Below, one piece after another: positions 35,887-47,130 of a stretch of DNA of 64,000 nt. The stretch's first letter is position 1. The number at the start of each line of letters is the position of its first letter. The position numbers and the translations under genes were made by a program. This DNA comes from Zerene cesonia (taxonomy: Eukaryota; Arthropoda; Insecta; Lepidoptera; Pieridae): NCBI RefSeq assembly GCF_012273895.1, contig NC_052127.1, positions 4,522,247 through 4,586,246 of the forward strand, written 5' to 3'. A model generated the notes under the pieces. It had not been told where the DNA came from and did no database searches. It saw nothing but the letters and a program-made list of their open reading frames with translations.

Positions 35887-36365
35887 GTTCTATCTTCAAA
35901 TCTACTGGTTTGTGTGCTTATGGAAAATGATCACCAAATAACGTTTCCTAAAATAACCTACTTTCTGTTAACCAAACCGAACTTCGGGGTGTCCCTGATT
36001 TCTTGCTAAAGCGAGTTTCAGATTTGGCGACCTTTTGTCCATTTTGCTATACAAAAATAATTTTTGATGAACGTTTGAATTGTAGCCTTATCTCCTTATA
36101 AAATAGGAGCGAAACATCTCATCCACTAAAATACCGTTGTACAGTGTGTTCCCTGTAAATATGTTCGTAAAGCTATGCATTGAATATCCCTGAAACTTAT
36201 ATAGCAAATACATTAAGCAATATTCACCACAAACTGAAGTCCAATCATTCTGAATCCTATCAACATTCCAGTCCCATTTCTTACAATTCCTTTTCAAAAA
36301 TTGATGATATCGCTCAGGTGTTCGTCAATATGAATTAAAATATTGAAATACAGCACACACACACA

Positions 36366-36457
36366 CTATTTCACGTCGGTTTTTTGTGAGGGTGTGGTAC
36401 TTCCCCGCTGTGAGCTGTCCCAAATCGTGAAGAAGCGTTCTCGACTGCCACATATAA
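36366..36457 (+). mobile_element. Family B repeat, 3' piece
   Basis: Shares TATTTCACGTCGGTTTT, GTGGTACTTCCCC and CTCGACTGCCACAT with the copy at 20380-20463. Confidence 0.6.
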
Positions 36458-36770
36458 ATTAAGTTTTGTTATGAGGAGGGTGGGCTGAGCAGTTGTCAAC
36501 AACAAGTAAAATTTTTTGTCTCTTTAATTCTGCTTTCACTTTAGCACTTCTACTTTAAAAGATTGACTGGTCATCCAAGCTGATTTATTAGCTTTATACA
36601 TCACTGAAAATTTCATATATTTTTAAAACATCCCGGATCCATTCATTTGCCTATTATCATCATTATTTTTCTGTGCCATTCATATTAGCAGCCTTCAGCA
36701 CTGCAAAAAGTTCCTTGTAGTGCTTTCCTCCCACACACTTTTCCTCTTTAATAGCAGAAATCTCAATGTA

Positions 36771-37290
36771 GATTCCCCTGACCTGAGAATCTTAATCGAG
36801 ATTTGCCACTGTGGCTAATCCCTATCGAATCTATGGATAGACATGTTTTTAACAAGCTTGTGAGCGTAATCTATAGTCCCCCTGAGCTAAGAATCTCAAT
36901 CGATCTTGGACATTGTGGCCAATCTGCATTGATTAAGTGGATGGACATGTTTTTAAAAGCTTGTGAGAGAAAACTGTAGTCCCCTTGAGCAGATAATCTC
37001 TATAGAGATTGGACACTGTGACCAATCCCCATTAATTAAGTGCATGGACATGTTCTTTACAAGCTTGTGAGCATAATCTGTTGCCCCTTTGAGATGAGAA
37101 TAGCAATCGATCTTAGACAATGTGGCCAACCTGTTTTGATTAAGCGGACAGACATGTTATTTATAAGCTTGCCAGAGTAATCTATAGACCCCCTAAGTGG
37201 AGAATCTCAATAGAGATTGAGCACTGAGACCAATCTCCATTGGTTAAATAGATAGACATGTCATTTATAAGCTAGTGAGTGTTATTCAAA
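36771..37290. repeat. 104-bp tandem repeat array, five diverged units
   Basis: The motif GACATGT recurs at 36840, 36944, 37047, 37151 and 37255, giving periods of 104, 103, 104 and 104 bp. Each unit also has an AGAATCTC-type start, a GTGGCCAAT-like middle and ACAAGCTTGTGAG (with a HindIII-type AAGCTT in four units). Unit 3 contains the perfect 16-bp palindrome AATCTCTATAGAGATT at 36995-37010. Confidence 0.85.
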
Positions 37291-37798
37291 GGCCCCTCGA
37301 GCGAGCGAAAGGTACCATACCCCCACAGACGACTGGCGTAAAATCTTAGCTTGCTACTGTGTTTCGTTTGGTGGCTGGGGGAGCCGGATGCTTGACGTAT
37401 CTGTATCCTTGACCTCACCATTCCAAGTCAATTTTTATTCCCGTTATCAAACCTTTAGAGTTTCTTCATAAAATACGTCACGCTAGAATCAGTTTTTTTT
37501 GACCCCTCCTCCTCTATTGTCACGCTGTGTAACAATTTCTGTAACCCCCGAAAAATATTTCGTCACAAAAACTAAGACCCTCCCCCCGCTGAGTAATTCT
37601 AAATGATAGTACACAATTCTGGAAATTAAAAATATTTATTTAGTTCGTTTACTGGTCTCCCGTTAGTTCTAGATTAAGACTGTACATAGGTCACTTTGAA
37701 AAGCCTGCTGCTACTGAGGGGTTAAATATTGGATTGGACGGATCGCAACGCCAATTCCAATTCGCCAATTCGCAATTAATGAACATCAGTTGTTGTCA

Positions 37799-37824
37799 CC
37801 CCCCCCCCCCCCCCCCCCCCCCCC
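37799..37824. repeat. Poly-C homopolymer (26 C)
   Basis: Uninterrupted C run; the length is likely to be inaccurate in the assembly. Confidence 0.95.
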
Positions 37825-40800
37825 TTGTATGCGAACGTAACGATTTATGAACGGCCCCTTACAAGGAGTACAGCGCAGAAGAATTCTTCAAACGTTGAAC
37901 ATTGACGTTGACGATTTTGATTCACCGTCGTCATCATCATCATCTCTTCTCAGTTTTATGCCTGTGTGTACACAATTCACTCGAATTTCTTCACTTTAAT
38001 CGAAATCAAATAATTTTTGCCACTTTGTGGCAAAAATAAATGTCAACAAATTGTTATTAAGGTATCATCATATTACCGAAAAATGGTCTATTAATAGTAT
38101 ACATTCTTTACAATTGAATGTTTTTAGCTATACTTCGAATAAGTACTCAACTACGAACAAACATCTGTGTTATATTCATCCAAGTTTAATAAATAATAGG
38201 AAAGCAAGAAGCAAGAACACGCAACGCTTTTAAGCGATAAGCGATGTTCGCAAATACAAATTGTATTATAGAGCGGTCTTTTATTCCGTCACAGTAGGTG
38301 TTTGTGATAGCGTCACGGTCACGTACGGTAGCGGGCGGGTGGGTGAGGGGAGAGGGGAACTCGACTAATCGCGTTCCATGCGACACGGCATCGGACGTTT
38401 CCACAACAACGACCTAAGAATACTACAATAGGGTCGTATTATTTCCATAAAGTGTATAATTTATGAACCATAGATACACATGAGAAATGTACATAATTCT
38501 TTGTTCGTTACACAGATTAGTACCTAGTTGATAATAATGAATTGTTTGGATACGCCTATTTCAGAATCGCACATTAATCATTATTCATACTATTATCTAT
38601 ACTTATCATTATACGTATATAAGTAACAAGTGAAACAGTAATAAATTGTATCTGTACAGAGAATATATTAAATAAAAGGGGGTTTAAAAAACAGTAACAG
38701 AGCACAAATACAAAAAAAAAGTTGTTTGTGTGTTGTCTCTTGGTTTGTACCTATAAACTATAAGATATATAACAATTGTGTCTGCAATGCTCAGCATTTT
38801 CTGCTGAGAGTATAATTTTAAAGATCTGAAACACTTGATATGGAACATCAAGTTGTGCAAAATGTTATAGTGTAGACATGCATTTCTCAGTCTGATGAGC
38901 ATTTTGTGTTGACTTATAATAATCGATTTCTGGTACATCTGATGTTAAAATCAAAGCTCTTGGCCTCCAAAAATTAAAATGATTATTTATTTTTATTAAT
39001 TCAACGCAGAATTTCGAGTAAAAAGTACCTAAGTCTCAGAGGCAGCAGTTTAATGTCTTTTAAACCTTAGTACCTTTATAACTAATTAAACCTAATTAAA
39101 TTGAAATCCTCCAGTTGTTCACTTCAAAGGTTATGCGAACGAAGTTGCGGGCAGCAGTTAGTTAGTTTTGATTTAAGTTTCTATTGCTTTAAATAGTTCT
39201 ATCGAGTAGGTAGGTATCATGAATTAATAAAAGAAGTACTCCAACATATGCATACATCATGACCGTAGCCAGGCGGTCCGTTTTAGAGGTTTAAAACGTT
39301 AATGATAATTTAATGCAACCGGTCCTATTCATCTACTACCTACTTATTATTATTTTAGCCTTTAGTGTTCTCTGTTCCAATACCTATTCGATAAAGGACT
39401 ATCAAAAGATTATTTAACTTAAATCCCCCAAAACTAAATATGAGAACGGCCGTACCGAACACAATTATTATCTTTACTTCTATAGGTCAAGCATGATACG
39501 AATACTATACACACGAGCTACCTCTAAACGGAGCGCTTATTTCTGCTTTGTTTTTAAATAAACCTAAACCATCACATGAAATAGGTACCTATATCTTTTG
39601 GATTTTTCACATTGTTCGGAAAACAGTTTCTACAGAGAAGAGCTGGAGAGAGCAACGTTTTTTTTAAATCATGTATGAAAAATAATTGATGCTAGGGATC
39701 ACAATTTTTCGACATGGTACAATATTTTAGGCAACGACGTTTTCTAATAAAAATATACATAAAGCTCTTAGCTAGGTACCCATAAAATTCATTTTTTAGT
39801 ACACTGTAATTAGCTTAGTAAGTACATACTATAATCTTGTAATGTTAAATGTTACTGATTAATTCTTTCGCACAATTTTTGAGGCTGTTATTACGGTCTC
39901 GATGCCCCCACTGACGTTCTATTCTTGTCCACATATGCATTCATATCAAAGTTATACTATGTACATGTGCAACCAAATGATAATAAGCAGTGTAGAGTTA
40001 TGAGCTTATTACACTACACTAAATTAGTCGAATTTATTTAGGCGCCGATGAATTTTGTAAAGTATAATGGTTATCAGGGATTTAGCATCTCAAAATCTTA
40101 GAGTCAGGATAGTTTCTGACCGACCAACCGAAGCCTAATCAGGAACGCATTTAGGAAGGTGTAATCGCATTTAGTTGTTTAAAATTTGAGTTATTTAAAT
40201 ACTTCTATAAATATCTCAATATTTTTTTTCAGAAATGTTTGGAATCATAATAATATATAATCTTTACAGGATTTTTCTATTATCACAGTTTACAGTAAAA
40301 CTTTTTTTGGCACTCGCACATTATCGTATTCTACTCTCTACGTCTCTTGTCGTGTTTTGCTTTTGCTTTTTAATAAGCGGTGTCACAAGATTTATTAATA
40401 TGTATAACGATCTCGAATTCATTCGTAGATCTTTTCTTTTTTTAGGTTCCACAGTACTCATAATGTCGAATATCTGATTCCGTAGCTAGATCTAGCAGTG
40501 TGATTATATAGATACTACTCTTTGATCAGAAGCTTCTAACTTCGAAATTTTCTTTTGTCATCGGCGATGGTAACCATTTAACATCCCACATGCTTTTTTA
40601 ACAATGACAATGTTTTTTCCCAGTTTTCTTGCGTAGGTAGGTATATAAAAATAAACATCTCTCTTGGTCGCACATTTATCTAGCATCCTACGCAATTGCT
40701 ATTTTAGCGAGAAATTATTATTATTATAGTTTAAAAATTAATCGATATGAATACTGTTACGCGTAGTTCGTAGTAAGATTGATGTTTACTGTTCGTAAAT

Positions 40801-41234
40801 GAAACTTACTGATACTGGATGCTGCTTGAAGATAACAATTATTATATATAATAATCGTAATTGTAAGAGTGGTTATAAACCCTAACGTACATAATACTCA
40901 TAACATCTCCGACGCATTTTATATTAATTTAAAAAGTTGTTTAACGCGCTGACAATGTGCCGATTTGTACAGGACACTCAGAAGTCCTATAGCTCAACAA
41001 TCACTCCACCTTGCCGCCCTAGCAATTAACTGCTTCCTGTAGTGTGACATTAGGCAGATGACATACATCTGTTTCACTGATCGATATTCTTCATGAACAA
41101 GTTCGATACGGTTCAGTTCGACATCTTCACGAAGAACTTCTGTACCAAGGAGTCGGCACGCATCTCATTTATAAATATAAAAGTAAAATCTATTTACACA
41201 ATCAACCAAGGTTCAAATAAAAACACAATTCCAA

Positions 41235-41754
41235 TCCTTCACAATGTTTATTCTTAAACGTTACAAGCTTTTGGTATCTTTACAAGTAAAAAAGTAAACT
41301 TAATGTTTCAGAAAAATGTAAAATAGAAAAACCACAGACAAATAATTGACATCACTGTGGAATGTAGCTGAAACAATGCAATTAAATGCACTTTGGTGCA
41401 GAAGTAAATTTATTTCATAGGTTTGCTTAAATTATACCTGGTAACATATCTTCTCAAATATTGTGCTATTTATCAAATATGTTTATAATGAAAAGATGGA
41501 GCGATCAATTCACTGGGTCTAGAAATCTTACACTTTAAAGCGAATATAAAATAAACTTTCAAGTCATACTTAAATAAGCTTTCGAGTTATTCATACAAGT
41601 AGTTTAATTATTTATTACAATATATTTAACTCACTCATTAACCGTATCAGTAGTTTAGTACACAAAATTGACTAAATAATCGTAAATTTGAGTTAATAAG
41701 AAAATAAGTTACCAGCAAGAATCTATTAACTGACTAAAATGTGAGTGCTTAAGT
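41235..41754 (-). other. FKBP12 3' UTR with poly(A) signal
   Basis: The AATAAA on the minus strand (plus TTTATT at about 41247-41252) lies 500 nt after the FKBP12 stop, giving a probable 3' UTR of about 520 nt. No other gene is seen in it. Confidence 0.5.
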
Positions 41755-42757
41755 TTATTCAAGACGAATGAGTTCAACATCAAAGATGAGTGTAGAATTG
41801 GGAGGGATGACGCCCGGGTGGCCTTGCTGGCCATAAGCAAAGTCGGGGGAGCAAGTCAGCTTGGCACGTTCACCCACTGACATCTGTAATGTAGATTTAT
41901 TTTAATTATTAAAGTTGCTAATGTTATATGGATATTAATAGGGCAATAATTTTTTAAATTTATTATATGCCATATGAACATGACTTTGTATAGTCATAAT
42001 AAGTTGTTTTTAATTAAAGCTGCAAGTGTAAAGTTCCATTTTATTGCAAAAAATTTTTAATAAGTGGTAAGTTATTTAATGGAATTTGTTTGATTTAATT
42101 TAACAGGAAATTATGATCATTATGATTATTTTTTTACATTATGTTACATACCTTAGCGACACCCTCATCCCATCCTTTGATGACTTCTCCCTTGCCAATC
42201 TTGAATTTGAAGGGCTTTCCGCGGTCGCGGGATGAATCGAACTTCTGTCCGTTTGTCAGGGTGCCTGTGTAGTGCACCACAACAGTCTGACCCTTCTTAG
42301 GATATGTGGCCTCTGTAACAGTTGCATTATTTTTTAGTGCTATCTTTAGTTAATAATGATAGAAATACTGGAATGTGCGCTTTAGCTACAATTTTATGTG
42401 TGCCTCTCTTAATTATAAGACACTTCATCGCAACTAATATTAGGTTTTAAGTTATATTTTTTACATAGTAAATTAAAAAGTTTAAAAAAATATTCCATTA
42501 GGGTTGCTTAGCTAGCAGCGATTATATTATACCGGTTACCGGTCTTTTTAATCAAGGTTATTAATTTTCAAATTTAATATTAAAAATTATTAGATTATTT
42601 AGGTTTTGAAGCAGAAAAAAAAGAAACAATGATCTATAATTCGGGAAATATTTTCAGAAATCTAAGTTTCAAGCATGATTTGTAAAAATATTTGTAGTTC
42701 ATAAATTTTAAAAAACTTACCATCACCAGGAGAAATAGTTTCAACTGTGACTCCCAT
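41755..42757 (-). CDS. FKBP12: FKBP12 peptidyl-prolyl cis-trans isomerase, three exons, 108 aa
   Basis: Minus-strand coding exons 42757-42721, 42312-42152 and 41883-41755 join in phases 1 and 0 to 109 codons including TAA. The 108-aa product is the single-domain cytosolic FK506-binding protein, which isomerises Xaa-Pro bonds and is known to bind ryanodine receptors, TGF-beta type I receptors and, with rapamycin, TOR. The active-site pocket is complete: Tyr27 and Phe37-Asp38 (VHYTG, KFDSSRDRGKPF), Arg43, Phe47, Val56-Ile57 (GEVIKGW), Trp60, Tyr83 (DFAYG), His88 (QQGHPGVIPPNSTL) and Phe100 (IFDVELIRLE). No signal peptide or TPR extension is present, so it is the FKBP12 type. The start codon is the first ATG with the family N-terminus MGVTVETISPGD. 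Confidence 0.97.
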
Positions 42758-43050
42758 GATTACGTCGTCTGTGTTCTTAAATGCTAAATAAGATCTATGA
42801 AACAACTCGACTCGTCTTCAAACTACAAAATTTACAACACGTTTTTACGAAAGGAGTGGACTGAAAATGGCGTTCCTAGCAGACCGCGTTAGTTTTTTCG
42901 CGTTTGCGGATTCGTCAATTGCGCATGTGACATTTGTTCTTTTTGCTTCTCATTGGTTATTAAGTAGTTGAGGCTTCCTCTTTGACTTGTGATTGGTTCA
43001 AAAAGCTCAGGAAAAAAGAGTGACGCATACTGCAGGGAGCCATAAACAAT
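42758..43050 (-). promoter_or_regulatory. FKBP12 5' UTR and promoter region
   Basis: GC-richer upstream block with GAAAATGGCGTTCC and a TGACGCATAC/GACGCA element near 43020. No intron is needed between a start here and the ATG. The transcription start cannot be fixed by eye. Confidence 0.35.
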
Positions 43051-46000
43051 TATTTTAACCAATAAATATTAGTCATAGACCAGTGTATAAGTGTATAATC
43101 TATGGTCATAGACTATAGAAACATAAAACACGTAAAAAGCGATAATGTTGTCATCTGTGTTTTTATTTCATATCGTACGGACGCAGCTATGATACCGGGC
43201 ACTCTCATTCACGCGAATATGCCAACATACAAATTTGGGACGATACAAGCTAATGTTTTGCAAATTGTGTTATTACCGGCAAAGCATGAGCGAACATTTC
43301 CTCGCTGTGCGAATGTATGCACGCAAGTGAATGGCCAGGATAGATATACAGCTGAACAGTATTTATTGATTGTTTCATTATTTGTTTGAATGATCTAATT
43401 AAAAGAACTTCTGATTCGAAGTATACATTTTTGTGTTGGATAGTTATTTACCGAGGGGCTACTAAGGCATCACGCTACGACTTATGGAATGGGAGTGGAC
43501 CAACAAGCAAGCAAAAAAAATGGTAAAATATTTCTCATGAAAGCAGGTCGAATTGCGGATGTCAGATAGAAAACGCTAAAAGAATTATATTTCTTGACGA
43601 AAGAAAGAATCACTTCTTCAGGATCAGCATAACCGTCTCTGTTCGGACGCAATAAACCTTCATGAGATCTTCTTTTCTGTACTAAATATCCAAAAAGACA
43701 GGAAAATAAAGCTTAGCACCGTTACTTGATTTAAAATATCATTCTTTTTATTTATGGATCGATTTAAGTATTAAAGTATGTAGCATTATAAAAAAATGTA
43801 TTACACAATATTAACTTGTTATCGCGGAGTTTGCGTAGTAGTGGTAAAGGTTTTAAATAATAAAAATCATACAAATATAAACACTTTATTTGCTTCATCA
43901 ATATGAATTCATGTAATCATATGACAATGTTAACGAATGAAAAAAAAAATACAGAAGCATAATAACAATTATTATTTCTAGTCTTTAGTCTTGTTATAGT
44001 GATATAAACACTAAATGCATGATGCAAAACAGTGTACGTACTTAAAAATTCAAATCTTACAGTTCTACAGAAGGGTATTATGATTTGTCTAGACGATTAA
44101 CTGCTTGTATCAGTTTATTGAAACAAAAATTACTCTGTGAACCACAAACATTAGATCGTTGCAGATGTTGCCATATAAGTACATGATTTTATAGGTTTTG
44201 CGCAGAATATAAACATCACAGTAATTATGCTAACACATTTTATAATTTCTGTTAATTTACCTTACGACATTTCGACTATCACACACAACATACCTTTACA
44301 GAAAGGTCAATAAAGGGATTTTATTGGAATTGTTTTGAATTTATTTGCTACAACAATTCATATATCTTAAATAATAACATAGAACACATATTAAACATCT
44401 TAATAATTCAACGAACATATAAGCAAGTAAATAATTGTATAATACATAATATTCCGAAGAAAACAATCATTATAACTATTTATAATTTATTTAGTAGTAC
44501 ATTACCGTGCACACCTTTAAGTACACATTCATAAATCTACTTCAAGTACTAATCATTTGGTTTTAATACAAATTGAGTATTATAGCAAGGCATCTTTAGC
44601 GACTGAATAAATGTTAATACAGTAATATATACTATTTCTATATTTCAAAATTTTTGAAGTGATAACTTTTTATGGGAGATTAAACCGACTCGTGACGTAA
44701 CGCGTTACGGCGCACGTCTGTCTGGCTTCCATTTTACTTACGCATACGGCAACGATAGGCTCTCACTCTAGCAAGTCAATTTAAATTTTTTACACTTATC
44801 GCTTCTCGGGAGTCTCAGAACGCACACGTTTTTATTATATATACTCGAAAATTAAAGTGTACGGTGACCATCTCAGTAAATAAGTCCTAAAACTATGTGA
44901 ATCTCATTAGTATAGTAACTGTATCTTTGATATTCTTATTCATTCGCCAAATTGCCTCGTTAAATTTTGAAATAATATTAAATCGTCTTATGATAAGGTA
45001 TTTCACTTTTGAATTTAAATTGACTGTAAATATGTACTAATATAAGTACTTATATGTAATGGTCAGAATTCAAATAAATTCGGAACAGCTTCGGATACAT
45101 TTGCAAGCATTAATCGATATTTGAATAATTATATAAAGTAAATGCGCATCATTAATATACGTTCATTTAATTTAATTAATAATAAATTACAAAGCTCCAT
45201 AAACAACATTTTAGTGTGTGTCAACATTTATTTAAACCGATCTCTACGTTATTAACTACCTAGGATTTATTTGTACAATTCATGATATTTTGCAGTGGGA
45301 TAAAATTCAAACATTCTTTAATTATTTGCTTTAGATAAATTTGAAATTTTGTTTTTTTATTCTAAAGCTACATAAACTGTATAAAATATATTTTAATATG
45401 CATTTCATTTATAATATTTGGCAATCATTTTGGCTTATTTATCTATGGTATGTGTATTTTAAAAATAATGAAGTGTTATGAAAATAAGTGTATCTTTCGA
45501 CTTATACGTAGGTATTAAGCACATTGTTTTTGTAAGACTGAAATTGACTGCCACCTGTGATCTATGGTTCTTTAAACCAGCGCAGGAATTGATATTACTT
45601 ATATTATATAACTTTTACTCAGTAAGTAGAATCTTCTCATGTAAAAGATTTCTTTTTCACTTCTCATGTTAATTGTTTATTGTTTTTATATTGTCTGGTA
45701 AGGTAGGTAGTTTTATTTCAGTCTTACATCGTACTGCTTTTTCAATATTAATCTTTTCTTATACGCCTATCTAATTGAATGTGTAAAGTTAAATTTAACG
45801 TAATTGTAACAAAAATATGACTTACATACTGCTTTAAATGTTGATACCTTTTAATCACAATTTTTTATCCAAATCACAACGTACTTAATAATATTTAATT
45901 ACATATAAAACCCTTTCAATTCTACTAATACAGACATAGAGACATTAATTTTTTTATTATGAATAGTAATAAATTCTCCCCTGTGCATTTTTTTTATTTG

Positions 46001-46900
46001 TCACTAGGTATGTTTAACGATAACGCAAAATAACAGAGTTATTAGACTATGACTAGAAGAGTGCTTTATGTCATTGTATGCTTGGCGAATTGATCGAAAC
46101 AGAATTAATGTTTTTAAAATAATTATTAAAAATGTCTACCACAGATAACATACTATTTCTACTTAGAGGTAGAAAAAAGTTTATTATTGAATAAAAAAAT
46201 AAACTAATACACGATGTAACTAAATACTTAGTTATCTGTGTCGATACTTTAGTAATCACTAGGTACTAATACGCCAATTGGGAGATTCTCGAAAAATTAC
46301 TTTTTGAGTAAATATATAACGGTGCTCCGTTATCATGCACAAACTATTCATTTATAGCTTCATAAACACCAAACAACACTCACAGGGAGAAAATATAATT
46401 AAAAGATGATTATTTTAACATCGAAATTTGATTATTTCGTTTATACAAAACCTATTTATAACAATGCTTACTCGATACAATAATAACATACAACATTAAG
46501 CTGTTATTCTTGTAAATATAACACAACGTTTCTATTAATTCTAAGTAAAAAAAGCACACACGTTTTTTGAAATAATTTACTTTGGCACTTTTTACAACTG
46601 CGAAATTAACGATTTTAATTAATATAACACACGATTTCTGAAAAGAGGATCTACTAAATATAATCAACGTTAGGAAGCAACTAACAAATAATTTAAATTG
46701 ATTTGACATAAGATTTTCAGATGACTTTAAAATGCGCGGGTATAATGTCAATTGTCAACTAGGAATATGATAGAATAATAAAATTCATAATTGACTGACA
46801 CCATAATACTCCAAGGAAAAAAGAGAGCATATTAAGTGCTTAACGCAGATATTCATTCTATATAATTTATCATTTCATTAGTAAAAAAACATAAGTAATC
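43051..46900. other. Intergenic AT-rich stretch
   Basis: No gene is recognised. A 14-bp perfect palindrome CGTAACGCGTTACG lies at 44696-44709 inside a CpG-rich patch of about 150 bp (44690-44835). The rest is AT-rich with short chance frames. Confidence 0.55.
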
Positions 46901-46984
46901 ATTGAACAAAATATTTCTTTATTACAATTCCTACAAATCACTAAGAATTTTCTAATTTCAAAGTATTATATAGAAACCAGTCAC

Positions 46985-47050
46985 TATTGAGAGAGAGTAA
47001 GAGAGAAAGAGACAGAAGGACAGAGAGAGAGAGAGAGAAAGAGTGAGAGT
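46985..47050. repeat. GA-rich microsatellite in the calbindin 3' UTR region
   Basis: Imperfect (GA)n with A and C interruptions, 80-145 bp past the calbindin-32 stop codon in transcript sense, where it reads as a pyrimidine (TC) tract. A minus-strand AATAAA at 46918-46923 would place it inside the 3' UTR. Confidence 0.8.
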
Positions 47051-47130
47051 CTGCATTTCATACCAGTTATAAAAGATGCCAAAGCTATATTCGGATACTA
47101 GGACGGACTGGCTGATAAAAATAAATGCGT

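Larger units (their letters stand above)
34501..41234. other. Intergenic region between zinc-finger gene and FKBP12
   Basis: No gene recognised. Holds a compound microsatellite (35090-35140), a foldback element (35740-35886), a family B repeat piece (36366-36457), a 104-bp tandem array (36771-37290), a poly-C run (37799-37824), a CpG-rich patch (38300-38410) and scattered Helitron-end scraps (for example GCGAACGAAGTTGCGGGC at 39137). Confidence 0.6.

Noticed and set aside
36771..37290. CRISPR-like array
   Set aside because: The 104-bp unit repeats end to end with no unique spacers, and the genome is an animal's.
43102..43389. Plus-strand frame of 95 codons
   Set aside because: No coding-like composition, splice context or recognisable motif; probably chance.
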